DNA of 64,000 nucleotides from contig CAMLDJ010000001.1 in the NCBI GenBank assembly GCA_946478755.1, positions 1-64,000 of the forward strand, given 5' to 3'. The notes under the pieces were generated by a model. That model saw only the letters and a program-made list of their open reading frames with translations. It was not told where the DNA came from and searched no databases. A program made the translations under genes and the position numbers. Shown here piece after piece: positions 1 through 8,376 of the stretch. The first letter of the stretch is position 1. Each line of letters begins with the position of its first letter. The stretch is from an uncultured Pedobacter sp. Lineage in GTDB: Bacteria; Bacteroidota; Bacteroidia; Sphingobacteriales; Sphingobacteriaceae.

Positions 1-242
1 CAAATAAATAATGCGTCAGTTTTAAAGAAATCAGGATCATAGCGCTCTTCGTCCTTTTCAAAATTGACTAAAAAGGGCTGGATCTGATAACTAGCCAAGA
101 GGTCAAGCTTTTTCTCAGTAGTGCTGGAGCCTTTTACAATGTAGTTTTGCCCGACTAACTTCTTTGCCAGTTCCAGTCCATACCAGCCACAGCCTAAAAT
201 ACTAATTGTTTTCGGTGCTGTTGAAGCGATAAAGTTACTCAT
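1..242 (-). CDS. NAD(P)-binding epimerase/dehydratase-like protein, partial (C-terminus outside window)
   Basis: The reverse strand from the ATG at 240-242 reads through the window edge without a stop, giving about 80 N-terminal residues. Around residues 14-23 there is a beta-alpha turn with the sequence ISILGCGWYGLELAKKL, a Rossmann G-x-G-x-x-G motif as found in NAD(P)-binding epimerase/dehydratase and related short-chain proteins. The catalytic region lies outside the window, so substrate and exact family cannot be given. It is separated from the cold-shock gene upstream on the same strand by a terminator-like hairpin, so it is probably transcribed on its own. Confidence 0.75.
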   Translation of the reverse strand, partial: MSNFIASTAPKTISILGCGWYGLELAKKLVGQNYIVKGSSTTEKKLDLLASYQIQPFLVNFEKDEERYDPDFFKTDALFI

Positions 243-272
243 CAGCATTTTTTACTTTTGGGATTAAAAATA

Positions 273-306
273 AAAAGAGGGTGATGTTTTTCGCATACCC
301 TCTTTT
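273..306 (-). terminator. Rho-independent terminator after the cold-shock gene
   Basis: AAAAGAGGGT (273-282) and ACCCTCTTTT (297-306) form a perfect 10-bp stem with a 14-base loop. Read on the reverse strand it ends in a T tract just after the stop codon of the cold-shock gene, so it most likely terminates that transcript. Confidence 0.75.
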
Positions 307-325
307 AAAAAGACTTTGTTAATAA

Positions 326-532
326 CTAAAGTACTGATACGTTAGATGCCTCAGGACCTTTTTTGCCATCATTTAATTCAAACTCTACACTGTCACCTTC
401 ACTCAGTTCTCTGAATGAATCTCCTGCAATTGCAGAAAAGTGTACGAAAATATCCTTTCCTCCATCTTCTGGAGTTATAAATCCAAACCCTTTTGCAGAA
501 TTAAACCATTTAACTTTTCCTGTTGTACGCAT
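326..532 (-). CDS. cspA: CspA-family cold-shock protein
   Basis: This 68-residue protein is a single cold-shock domain that binds single-stranded nucleic acid and acts as an RNA chaperone in the cytoplasm. Both RNA-binding motifs are intact: RNP-1 KGFGFI at residues 14-19 and RNP-2 DIFVHF at 27-32. The N-terminal GKVKWFN strand is also typical. Length and end points match the family. It is monocistronic, with its own hairpin terminator. The symbol is generic because Bacteroidota usually carry several paralogues and the cold-inducible one cannot be told from sequence. Confidence 0.95.
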   Translation of the reverse strand: MRTTGKVKWFNSAKGFGFITPEDGGKDIFVHFSAIAGDSFRELSEGDSVEFELNDGKKGPEASNVSVL

Positions 533-698
533 ATTGTTGATATATATTTCGATGTGAAAATAATCAATTGATTTTTAATATCAAAATACCAGCAGCCTGC
601 TCTTTACTATAGTTAGGTATGTACGGAATATTTATAAAGCTATTAAAACTTAGCACTTGTGCTTTTGTTTTAGATAGGATTAGCGTGATGATAAAGAG

Positions 699-923
699 AT
701 GATTATGTTAGGGAAAAGGAAAGCAAAAAAGTTCCTGTCAGAAACTGACCTGGACAATAGTACCGCCGAAAATCTCGGCTTGGATGCGGATGGTTCATCT
801 GATGACTCCATATATAGCAATTTGAATAGTGACAACGACAGGATTTCAGGAAATGCGGATGGGGAGGACGATCGAAAGAACACAAAAGAGCCGCCGGGGC
901 ATTCTTTATTAGACGAAAAGTAA
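699..923 (+). CDS. Small acidic hypothetical protein
   Basis: A 74-residue reading frame begins with a basic stretch (LGKRKAKKF) and continues as a strongly hydrophilic, Asp/Ser/Asn-rich, probably disordered chain, with no membrane segment or known domain. Opposite-strand frames over the same DNA give unnatural compositions, which favours this one. It may start at the first ATG (699) or the third codon (705). No family is recognised. It sits alone between the cold-shock gene and a lipoprotein gene, in the same direction as the latter. Confidence 0.4.
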   Translation: MIMLGKRKAKKFLSETDLDNSTAENLGLDADGSSDDSIYSNLNSDNDRISGNADGEDDRKNTKEPPGHSLLDEK

Positions 924-984
924 CCTTTGGCATCATTTTTTCTAGTGTATAAATGGTAGTTTATATAGTTTAAAATTTATCATC

Positions 985-1461
985 ATGAAAAAGATACTTT
1001 TAGTTGTCATATTGGGAATAGCATTTTCTGCGTGTAGCAATAATGCTAAAGAGGAGGCGCTTATTAAGCAGAAAATAGTTGCTGCTGTTAAAGATAGCCT
1101 GAGACTTGACAGTTTTAAAAAAGCAGAAGTAAAAGCTAAAGAAGAGGAAGAACAACGGTTAGCTCAAATAAAAGAAGAAAAACGTGTTCTTTTATTAGCG
1201 GAACAAAATGAAGCTGCCTCTGCACGATCTTCAAGTAATTATAATAGCAATGAAGCTGCCACTCCGGCCAAGAAAAAAGGATGGAGCCAGGCCGCTAAAG
1301 GTGCTGCGATTGGAGCTGGCGCCGGTGCATTGGGCGGCGTCCTGATAGATAAAAAAGATGGGCGAGGGGCTATAATTGGGGGTGTCGTTGGGGCAGGAAC
1401 CGGTTATTTAATTGGAAGAGGCCAGGACCGGAAATCGGGCAGGGTACAGCCAAAAAATTAG
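985..1461 (+). CDS. Glycine-zipper lipoprotein
   Basis: The 158-residue protein has a lipoprotein signal peptide ending in the lipobox FSAC (lipidated Cys17). A charged Lys/Glu-rich stretch, probably a coiled coil, follows at about 20-75, then a Ser/Asn-rich linker. A C-terminal glycine zipper at about 107-145 contains repeated GAxxGAGAG/GGVVGAG turns. Glycine-zipper envelope proteins of this type insert hairpins into membranes and are often envelope- or stress-related, but the precise role here is unknown. A strong terminator follows the stop codon, so it is probably a single-gene unit. Confidence 0.85.
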   Translation: MKKILLVVILGIAFSACSNNAKEEALIKQKIVAAVKDSLRLDSFKKAEVKAKEEEEQRLAQIKEEKRVLLLAEQNEAASARSSSNYNSNEAATPAKKKGWSQAAKGAAIGAGAGALGGVLIDKKDGRGAIIGGVVGAGTGYLIGRGQDRKSGRVQPKN

Positions 1462-1473
1462 CTGTTAGTAATT

Positions 1474-1507
1474 AAAGGCCTCATATTTTAAGTATGAGGC
1501 CTTTTTT
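1474..1507 (+). terminator. Rho-independent terminator between convergent genes
   Basis: AAAGGCCTCATA (1474-1485) pairs perfectly with TATGAGGCCTTT (1493-1504) across a 7-base loop. A run of six T (1502-1507) closes it on the + strand. It ends the lipoprotein transcript and overlaps the stop of the convergent kinase gene, so it may act in both directions. Confidence 0.85.
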
Positions 1508-4500
1508 ATTTAATAATTAAGCTTATTGCTGTTTTGATTTCCTGTCTTGTATCCGACAATAAATTATTGATCTCAGCATCGTCATATACCGTGATCGAGC
1601 CTATCTTTTTTGCGATAACAGCAAGGGCTGTCAGCCCGGAAACGATAGAAGTGTCATAAATTTTGTGGCTTAACTCCTTAATTTTAGTTAAATCTTTGTT
1701 TACCACGTGATCTTTAAACTCTTTAGAAAAGTTCATGAGTTCAGTTCTTAGTAAGGACAAAACCTTTGTCAGCACGCTGGCATCGTCACCAACGTATTCC
1801 TTTAATTGCTCAATGTTAAAGTGATAAGTGTTATTTTCTGACGGCGAGAGCGATAAATCGCTATGAGGATCGTCAGAAGGGTTTTTTAACCATTTTTTTA
1901 AGGAAAGTGCGATGGTATGTGCAACTACCGGTTTTGAGATAAAGTCATCCATCCCGGCTGCAAAACATTTTTCTTTTTCTCCTTTTACATTTCCTGCAGT
2001 TAATGCAATAACTGGCGTGTAGCGCTTATGTTTAATGGTTCTTATTTTTTTAGTGGCTTCATAACCGTTCATTTCAGGCATTTGAATATCCATTAAAACG
2101 ATATCGATTTGCGTGTTTTTATAAATTTCAACCGCCTCAAGACCATTTTTAGCTTCAAATATGGTAGCATTTGGGGCAATTCTTCGGACGATGGTTTTTG
2201 CCAATAACATATTCACCGCGTTGTCTTCCGCGATGAGTGCCTGTATCGGGTCATCCATTCGTTCAGGTTCTTGTAATACAGCGTTGTTCTTCTCCGGCCT
2301 TTTAGAAATAACCCGGACAAGTGAGCTGTACATGTCTTTGAGCTTGATCGGTTTCAATAGGCGATGGGTTACATTTAATTTCTCGCAGGCTTTGATGATT
2401 GTTTCATCCGATGAGCTGTGCAGCAGAATGATTGGCTGATCATTAATCGAGTCTTTTAAAATCTCTCTAATTTTTTTTATCGACTCGAGGCCGTCCAAAT
2501 CAGGCATATGATAATCCATCAATATGACATCAAATTTCTCTCCTGAGGTTATTAATCTAATAGCCTCTGTACCACTATCTGCTTCAATGGATTTGATTTG
2601 CTTTAAAGAAAGCATTTTATTAATGATCAGTCTGTTGTTGGTATTGTCGTCGACAATCAATACTTTTTTTATGCTATCAAGATTTTGTATTTCAATCGAT
2701 TCACCAGCTTCAGATTCCAGGATAATTTCAAAATAAAAGGTACTGCCCTTACCTGGAGTACTTTCTACCTGCAATTTACTGTTCATAAGTCCCAGTAATT
2801 TGTTTGAGATGGTTAATCCCAAGCCTGTTCCGCCATATCGCTTTGTGGTGGATGCATCTTCTTGCGAAAAGGCATCAAATATTTTAAGTTTCTTATCAGG
2901 ATTAATCCCAATTCCTGTATCTCTTACCGCAAAACGATACTTAATTTCTCTGAGCTGTGGATCTGTTAATGCCTCGACCTTTAGTTCTATTTCTCCCTTT
3001 TCAGTGAATTTTACAGCATTACCTAATAAATTGATTAGAATTTGCTTCAGCCGTAGTTCATCTGCCCAAATATACTTTGGTAAATCCGACGAGATATTCA
3101 ATAACATCTCCAGTCCTTTACTTTGTACCTGATATTTTATGACATCCGCAGATTCTTCTGCCATTTCATACAGATTGAATTTGGACCTGTTCATTTCCAG
3201 CTTGCCCGCTTCAATCTTCGAAAAATCTAAAATGTCATTAATGGTATTGAGTAGCGCATTGCCAGACTGGGTAACTATGGATAAATATTGTTGCTGCGTT
3301 TCGTTCAACTGGGTCTTGATCAATAGATCCGTAAAGCCTATAATCCCGTTTAAGGGGGTACGGATTTCATGACTCATGTTTGCCAAGAATTCTGATTTAG
3401 CCTTGTTTGCATGTTCAGCATCTTCTTTAGCAGCAATCAGGCTGGCCTCCATATTTTTTATTTTGGTGATGTCCTGAAATGTGCCACGTATCTTCAAACA
3501 GCGACCGTCAACAAACTGGGGCATACCGATTGATCTTATCCAGATATCATTCCCTTTAGCTGTGGTTAATTCCAGTTCCAGATCCCAGTTTCTTCCATGT
3601 AGTACTGCTGCATTAAGCGCATTAAACCGGCTATCTCTACTATCCCCAGATTTATAAAACAATAGCTCGTTTTCCGGATTAGGTTCAAAATCAGCGCTAA
3701 CCTCGAATATATCCCTGGCCACTTCCGACCAATCCAGTTTCTGCTCCTTCAGGTCCAAATCCCAATTGCCCAGGCGTGCAATATCATTCGCCTGTTCCAG
3801 TTTTTTATTTTTGTTCTTTAGTTCCTTAGTTAAGGTATGTCGTTCAGTAATATCAATGGCATTGCAGATGATATAAGGTTTATCTGTTGCCGCATCTTCG
3901 AGCACGCAATTGAATATCCATATGATAGGGTTGCCATTTTTATGGCTGGTTGTCATTAAACCAGTTGCTTTTCCTTTATTTTTAATTTCCAGCAGATGAT
4001 CCTGGATCTGTACATGATATTGGTTAGGGATCAGATCGAATAGGTTCATACTTTGCATTTCGGTCTTTGTAAAGCCTAAATGCTGTGGGCCATTCTTATT
4101 GATGAACAGGAAATTGCCTGAGAGATCATGTGTAAACATAAATCCTTGGGTATTCTCGACGAAAGCTTTTAGTTTATTTTCGCTGGCTAATATTTTTTGC
4201 TGATGATTTTTGTCTTTAGTAACATCTCTTGCAATGGCCAACACTTTGTGGACATCGGTTTCTCCCGTAACACTCCATTGCAAGGTTCTGTAATCGCCTT
4301 TTTTTGTTTTAAAACGGTTCGTGAAATTCACTACAGTTTTACCTGAACTAATTTGTTTTAACTCATCACTTGTAGATTGCAGGTCATACGGATGTATAAA
4401 GTTATACAAAGATTTATTCAATAAATCTTCCTCTGACCATCCTAAAATGGTTTTAAAGGCTGGATTTATTCTTTGTAAAAAGCCATCCGTATCCGCTTCG

Positions 4501-5045
4501 CACATTAAATCATGAGATAATTTATACAGTTTTAAAAAATGATTCCACTCTTTCTTACCTCTGATCTCACTTACCAGGGAAGTTATCTCATTGGATAGTA
4601 ATTCAAGTAGCCTTTTCTGTTTGGAGGTAAGCTCATTTCTTGGCTTTGTATCAAATATAGATAATGTACCAATGGTATGGTTGCTGGCATCAACGAGGGT
4701 TATTCCCGCATAGTAGCTAATTTTGAGGTATTGGTGATTTGCACTCGTTTTAAATCTGATATCATTTGGCACATGAAGTACCTCAAGGATTTCTGAACCT
4801 TTTATTGTTTCCTGATAAAAGTCGTTTTCAACAGAAATTTCTTCAGGCGTGAAGATTTTGTTAGATCTGTACCATTGCTTATTGTGATCAATTAAAGTGA
4901 TGAACGCAATATCGGTATCACATATGGAAGATGTTAATTCAGTGATGCGTTCAAAATGGGCTTCATATACAGGGTCAAATGTCTGAGAATTATTTAACAC
5001 TTTTAATCGTTCTTTCTCATTTAGGGCAAGAGGTGTATATTTCAT
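1506..5045 (-). CDS. Soluble hybrid histidine kinase (GAF-PAS3-HisKA-HATPase-REC2-HPt)
   Basis: A cytoplasmic phosphorelay sensor of 1179 residues with no membrane segment. In order it has a GAF-like domain (about 20-160), three PAS domains (about 170-280, 290-400 and 415-530), a HisKA domain with phospho-acceptor His559 in SHEIRTPLNG, a HATPase domain with the N box at Asn676 and GGTGLGL as G2, receiver 1 (phospho-Asp844, LMDYHMP), receiver 2 (Asp986, LMDIQMP) and a C-terminal HPt domain (His1127 in ELSHKIYD). All catalytic residues are present, so it can run a His-Asp-His relay internally. A start seven codons upstream would use TTG; the ATG at 5043-5045 is preferred. The stand-alone receiver at 6152 is a possible final partner, since no DNA-binding regulator lies nearby. 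Confidence 0.93.
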   Translation of the reverse strand: MKYTPLALNEKERLKVLNNSQTFDPVYEAHFERITELTSSICDTDIAFITLIDHNKQWYRSNKIFTPEEISVENDFYQETIKGSEILEVLHVPNDIRFKTSANHQYLKISYYAGITLVDASNHTIGTLSIFDTKPRNELTSKQKRLLELLSNEITSLVSEIRGKKEWNHFLKLYKLSHDLMCEADTDGFLQRINPAFKTILGWSEEDLLNKSLYNFIHPYDLQSTSDELKQISSGKTVVNFTNRFKTKKGDYRTLQWSVTGETDVHKVLAIARDVTKDKNHQQKILASENKLKAFVENTQGFMFTHDLSGNFLFINKNGPQHLGFTKTEMQSMNLFDLIPNQYHVQIQDHLLEIKNKGKATGLMTTSHKNGNPIIWIFNCVLEDAATDKPYIICNAIDITERHTLTKELKNKNKKLEQANDIARLGNWDLDLKEQKLDWSEVARDIFEVSADFEPNPENELLFYKSGDSRDSRFNALNAAVLHGRNWDLELELTTAKGNDIWIRSIGMPQFVDGRCLKIRGTFQDITKIKNMEASLIAAKEDAEHANKAKSEFLANMSHEIRTPLNGIIGFTDLLIKTQLNETQQQYLSIVTQSGNALLNTINDILDFSKIEAGKLEMNRSKFNLYEMAEESADVIKYQVQSKGLEMLLNISSDLPKYIWADELRLKQILINLLGNAVKFTEKGEIELKVEALTDPQLREIKYRFAVRDTGIGINPDKKLKIFDAFSQEDASTTKRYGGTGLGLTISNKLLGLMNSKLQVESTPGKGSTFYFEIILESEAGESIEIQNLDSIKKVLIVDDNTNNRLIINKMLSLKQIKSIEADSGTEAIRLITSGEKFDVILMDYHMPDLDGLESIKKIREILKDSINDQPIILLHSSSDETIIKACEKLNVTHRLLKPIKLKDMYSSLVRVISKRPEKNNAVLQEPERMDDPIQALIAEDNAVNMLLAKTIVRRIAPNATIFEAKNGLEAVEIYKNTQIDIVLMDIQMPEMNGYEATKKIRTIKHKRYTPVIALTAGNVKGEKEKCFAAGMDDFISKPVVAHTIALSLKKWLKNPSDDPHSDLSLSPSENNTYHFNIEQLKEYVGDDASVLTKVLSLLRTELMNFSKEFKDHVVNKDLTKIKELSHKIYDTSIVSGLTALAVIAKKIGSITVYDDAEINNLLSDTRQEIKTAISLIIK

Positions 5046-5458
5046 ATGAAAACGGCTGCCGATCAACTATCTCTAACAACAGAGTAAAAATAGATATTTA
5101 AACAATATACTGGGTAAATTCTATAAAAAAAACATTTATGAAATTTATTTTCTGGAAAATGCCTAACCTGATAAATGTATCAACGTTTTTGAATCAACGA
5201 TTGAACAATGAAATCGCATTAAAGAAATACATGGTTTGTTTAAACTGTTGATGATTAAAATCCCCAAATTGGGGTGTTTTTAAGAAGGAGTGGGCTCAAT
5301 AGAATGTGTAACTAAATGATTAATTGATTTAAATTGTTTCGTTTTTCTTTAAATACACGTGATATTGTGCTTCAAGTGCGAAAATTAACTATGGGGAATT
5401 GTCCAAAGCAAATTTGGCCTGATTATTTCATTTATGTTTATGAAAAAATGTAAAAAAA
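5046..5458. other. Divergent intergenic region between kinase and lipoprotein genes
   Basis: About 410 bases of AT-rich DNA contain no convincing gene. It must hold the promoters of the kinase (-) and of the lipoprotein (+). The only structured element is the palindrome at 5262-5274. A related half-site, TATGGGGAATTG, lies near 5390. Confidence 0.6.
5262..5274. promoter_or_regulatory. Palindrome CCCCA-AAT-TGGGG, candidate operator
   Basis: A perfect 5-bp inverted repeat with a 3-base centre. It lies about 185 bp before the lipoprotein start and about 217 bp before the kinase start. The same architecture recurs at 22913-22925, in both cases flanked by an AAAAT/TTAAAA stretch. Because TGTTTTT follows it here, a small + strand terminator is an alternative reading, but the second copy has no T tract. 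Confidence 0.4.
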
Positions 5459-5827
5459 ATGAAAATCTCAACCCTATTGATTCTTCTCATTTTATCTTTC
5501 ACGAGTTGCAAAAAGGAATCCTTAACTGATGACCTGTCAGGTGTTGTCTTGAACAACAAAGGTATTTTAAGAGTTGAATGCAGCGATTGCCAGATAAACT
5601 ATTCTGTTCAGGACAAGGCTTATAATGTAAATATAAAAGATGGGAGTGAAGACATTCCTTTTTTCTACGTGACAGATTTCAATCTGAAAACTCAAGTTAA
5701 ATCACTGGAGGACCAGGGGATAAGATTAATGATCATAGATTCTTTTGGTCGTGTTGTCTCCAATGAACTTAATTCTTGCCAACAAGGTGAGGTGAGAGAA
5801 GGATCCTTTAGGATCAATGCCAAATAA
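5459..5827 (+). CDS. Small lipoprotein of unknown function
   Basis: The 122-residue product has a short hydrophobic signal peptide and a lipobox FTSC (lipidated Cys17) followed by KKE. The mature part looks beta-rich and carries a C-x-x-C pair (VECSDCQI, about residues 38-43) and one further Cys near the C-terminus. No named family is recognised. It lies just before the receiver/sugar-transferase pair at the head of the exopolysaccharide locus, so a role linked to the envelope or to polysaccharide is possible but not shown by the sequence. Confidence 0.75.
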   Translation: MKISTLLILLILSFTSCKKESLTDDLSGVVLNNKGILRVECSDCQINYSVQDKAYNVNIKDGSEDIPFFYVTDFNLKTQVKSLEDQGIRLMIIDSFGRVVSNELNSCQQGEVREGSFRINAK

Positions 5828-6151
5828 TTTCTGGTTTGTATGAACGAGCAATACAGTAATGTATTTGCAGGGGTATGCTATTTTTTAATTAGTGGTAATG
5901 TTTCCAAAGAGTTGTGGTTACAGTTGCGCTTAATAAAGATTTTTAAAAAAAATGGAATTATTCGATAAGTGAATGGATGGATTTAATAAATATTAAATTT
6001 CGATGTTTTTAGTAAATTATTATTTTTACATGAAATTGGACCGAAAAAACTTATTTTAAGAATAAAACAGATTAATAAAGAAGGAGTTAAAATTATTTGT
6101 TTAAGTTTGAATTAATTTCACCAAACAAACGGATTAAGCGCTTAAAGTACT
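5828..6151. other. AT-rich intergenic region before the EPS operon
   Basis: About 320 bases, very AT-rich, with no plausible gene on either strand and no strong hairpin. It presumably contains the promoter of the operon that starts with the receiver gene at 6152. No promoter element could be assigned confidently. Confidence 0.5.
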
Positions 6152-6535
6152 ATGGATAGTAAGGAAGGTTATAAGAAAATAATATTAGTTGTTGACGATG
6201 AACCGAGCATTCTTAAATTATTAAATTTTATTTTGTCTTCTGAATATGCACTGGTTATTAAAACCAGTGGGATAGAAGCTATTGCATGGCTGGAAGAAGG
6301 CAATGATCCCGATTTAATTATATCTGATTTAATGATGCCTTATTTTGACGGAAGCACATTGATCAAAAATCTTAAAATAAGTGGTTTTTATAGAAATACA
6401 CCGGTTATGTTATTGTCTGGCGCAGAAGATTTGGAGGAAAAGGTTAAGGAGATGCCATTTAAAATCGACTGTTTTATTGAGAAGCCGTTTAATCCAACAA
6501 TTTTGAAATCCCATATAACACAACTTCTCGCATGA
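6152..6535 (+). CDS. Stand-alone response-regulator receiver
   Basis: A 127-residue CheY-like receiver with no output domain. All phosphorylation residues are present: the acidic pair Asp15/Asp16 (VVDDE), phospho-acceptor Asp59 (IISDLMMP), Ser89 (LLSG) and Lys111 (EKPF). Its stop overlaps the start of the next gene (ATGATGATA), so the two are translationally coupled. It could receive phosphate from the HPt domain of the nearby hybrid kinase and act by protein contact, perhaps with the degenerate receiver of the coupled sugar transferase. That partnership is an inference from position. Confidence 0.92.
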   Translation: MDSKEGYKKIILVVDDEPSILKLLNFILSSEYALVIKTSGIEAIAWLEEGNDPDLIISDLMMPYFDGSTLIKNLKISGFYRNTPVMLLSGAEDLEEKVKEMPFKIDCFIEKPFNPTILKSHITQLLA

Positions 6536-7617
6536 TGATAACCTCTACTATTAGTCGGCCTGAAATAAACGGTAAAATCATCTACTTCGGTAAATTACTA
6601 AAAAGTGTAGTCTTTGAAGATTATGAGTCAAATTTTAACATCCAGCATCTGGATAACCCGGATGATTTTAAAACCTATCTGGATAACCAGTCACTGTTAA
6701 GCTTGCCGGACATTATTCTGATAGAGGTGGATGATAATAAGGAATGTTTTGATCAGGTTGCTTATATAAAGAAAAATCCTTTGCTTCATGGACTAGTTAT
6801 AGTTTTATTAGGTATCAAAGAAGACAAGACATGGAGGAGTAAGGCGTTGAAGCTACAGGTTAATGACTATTATACTTATCCTTTTCCTGTTGAAGATTTT
6901 TATGAGCGTCTTAACTTTCTAATAAAGTTTAAGCTGATCAAACCCAAGCTTCTGGAGCTTTCGAAACAGATGGATGTAGAATATCAAATACCTTTGGCGA
7001 AACGGGTTTTTGATGTTGTGGCCTCAGGTTGTGCCTTATTGTTTTTAATGCCTCTATTTATTATCGTTGCGATTTTCATTAAGTTAGAATCGAAGGGCGA
7101 CGTCATTTATAAGAGTAAAAGAGTTGGAGCTGGCTATAAAATATTTGATTTCCTTAAATTCAGATCGATGCGAAGTGATGCGGATCAAATGATTGCTTCG
7201 ATTGCTAGTTTAAATCAGTATTCCAATGAGTCCAATAAAAAGAATGGTAAGGCTGCTTTTGTCAAATTCAAAGACGATCCAAGGATTACAAAGCTGGGAT
7301 CTTTTTTGAGAAGAACTAGTATAGATGAACTTCCACAGCTGATTAATGTTTTTGTCGGCGATATGTCATTGGTTGGCAATAGACCTTTGCCACTTTACGA
7401 GGCGGAACAATTAACCACTAATGAGTGGTCAACGCGATTTTTAGGGCCGGCTGGTTTAACTGGGTTATGGCAGATCAGTAAGAGAGGAAAAAAGGATATG
7501 TCTGAAACGGAAAGAAAGGAATTGGACAACTATTATGCGGACAATTATTCGATCCTTTTGGATCTTAAAATAATACTTAAAACTATTCCAGCACTAATAC
7601 AGAAAGAGCAAGTGTAG
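6532..7617 (+). CDS. Initiating sugar-1-phosphate transferase with N-terminal pseudo-receiver
   Basis: Residues about 155-361 form a bacterial sugar transferase (WcaJ/PglC-type polyprenyl-phosphate hexose-1-phosphate transferase). There is a KRVFDVVAS entry, one hydrophobic segment at about 162-184, then KFRSMR, the DDPRITKLGSFLRRTSIDELPQ core, GDMSLVGNRP and the C-terminal GLTGLWQ. It would load the first sugar phosphate onto undecaprenyl phosphate at the inner membrane and so start EPS repeat-unit assembly. Residues about 15-135 resemble a receiver fold, but the phospho-Asp position holds Glu65 (DIILIEVDD), the acidic pair is missing and the Lys loop reads TYPF, so it should not be phosphorylated. 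The gene overlaps the receiver gene by 4 bases. Confidence 0.92.
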   Translation: MMITSTISRPEINGKIIYFGKLLKSVVFEDYESNFNIQHLDNPDDFKTYLDNQSLLSLPDIILIEVDDNKECFDQVAYIKKNPLLHGLVIVLLGIKEDKTWRSKALKLQVNDYYTYPFPVEDFYERLNFLIKFKLIKPKLLELSKQMDVEYQIPLAKRVFDVVASGCALLFLMPLFIIVAIFIKLESKGDVIYKSKRVGAGYKIFDFLKFRSMRSDADQMIASIASLNQYSNESNKKNGKAAFVKFKDDPRITKLGSFLRRTSIDELPQLINVFVGDMSLVGNRPLPLYEAEQLTTNEWSTRFLGPAGLTGLWQISKRGKKDMSETERKELDNYYADNYSILLDLKIILKTIPALIQKEQV

Positions 7618-7672
7618 TATTTGAATCTATAAATTAACCTATCTTATAAATAAATATAAATTAATAAATTAC

Positions 7673-8353
7673 ATGAAAAAGTCATCACAAATTATTTGGG
7701 TAATCTTGTTGTTTTTAAGCGTTGACGCTTTTTCTCAGGAATCCGTTATTCCTGAAATTAAATATGCTGATCTGGAAAATTATATTGCCCTGGCAAAAGA
7801 GAATTATCCAAGAAAAAAGATCTTTGAAGAAAGAAAAAATGGCATAAAGACCGGAATTCCTATTTCCTACGTTTCTTTCTTTGATATATTTAACGCTTCA
7901 TATTTTTATCGGCCAGACGACAAATCAGTGATTGATCCGATTAATCCGTATAATTTTAATGGATTTCAATTAGGTGTTAATGTTAATCTGGGCAGTGTAC
8001 TTCAAAAGCCATTTATGGTGAAAAAGGCAAAGTCGGATTATAAAGTTGCTCAACTGGAGTCTGAAGAATATAATATGCAACTGGAAACCGAAGTAAAGAA
8101 AAGATACTATGATTACATCCTGCAATTAAATCAACTGAAACTAGCGACAGAGAGCGCTTTAGATAACAAAACAGTTACTGATGGTTTACGCAATAAATTT
8201 GAAAAAGGTCAAATTACACTTGACGTTTATAGTGCCGCAAAAATTAATCAGTCGGCTTCGAGTACAGCAAGAATCCAGACAGAAATTAACTTTCTAAAAG
8301 CGAAAGATTCTTTAGAGGAAATCATTGGTAAAAAGCTTACTGAAGTTAAATAA
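7673..8353 (+). CDS. Short TolC-like outer-membrane efflux family protein
   Basis: A 226-residue protein with a signal peptide (about 1-22, ending AFSQ) and long amphipathic helices with the spacing seen in TolC/OEP proteins (NQLKLATESALDNKTVTDGLRNKFEKGQ in outline, near 155-185). Full-length TolC proteins have two such repeats and over 400 residues, so this is about a half-length unit. It lies between the initiating transferase and the Wzc-like gene, where a polysaccharide export protein is usually found. It may be a periplasmic or outer-membrane part of the EPS exporter; it lacks the Wza SLBB pattern. Confidence 0.75.
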   Translation: MKKSSQIIWVILLFLSVDAFSQESVIPEIKYADLENYIALAKENYPRKKIFEERKNGIKTGIPISYVSFFDIFNASYFYRPDDKSVIDPINPYNFNGFQLGVNVNLGSVLQKPFMVKKAKSDYKVAQLESEEYNMQLETEVKKRYYDYILQLNQLKLATESALDNKTVTDGLRNKFEKGQITLDVYSAAKINQSASSTARIQTEINFLKAKDSLEEIIGKKLTEVK

Positions 8354-8376
8354 CTTGATTAATCTACTGTAAATAA

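Noticed and set aside
703..936. Reverse-strand frames opposite the small acidic protein
   Set aside because: Their products are Cys/His/Pro-rich shadows of the acidic + strand frame.
5262..5280. CCCCA-AAT-TGGGG followed by TGTTTTT as a terminator
   Set aside because: The 5-bp stem is short, no + strand gene ends just before it, and the twin palindrome at 22913 lacks a T tract. Kept as a candidate operator.
5390..5410. Sigma-54 type -24/-12 promoter downstream of the palindrome
   Set aside because: GG and GC are 11 instead of 10 bases apart and no bEBP gene is present, so an enhancer/sigma-54 model is not supported.
5413..5440. TTTG and TATGTTTA as promoter of the small lipoprotein
   Set aside because: The 16-base spacing is shorter than the usual 19-21 and would leave a leader of about ten bases.
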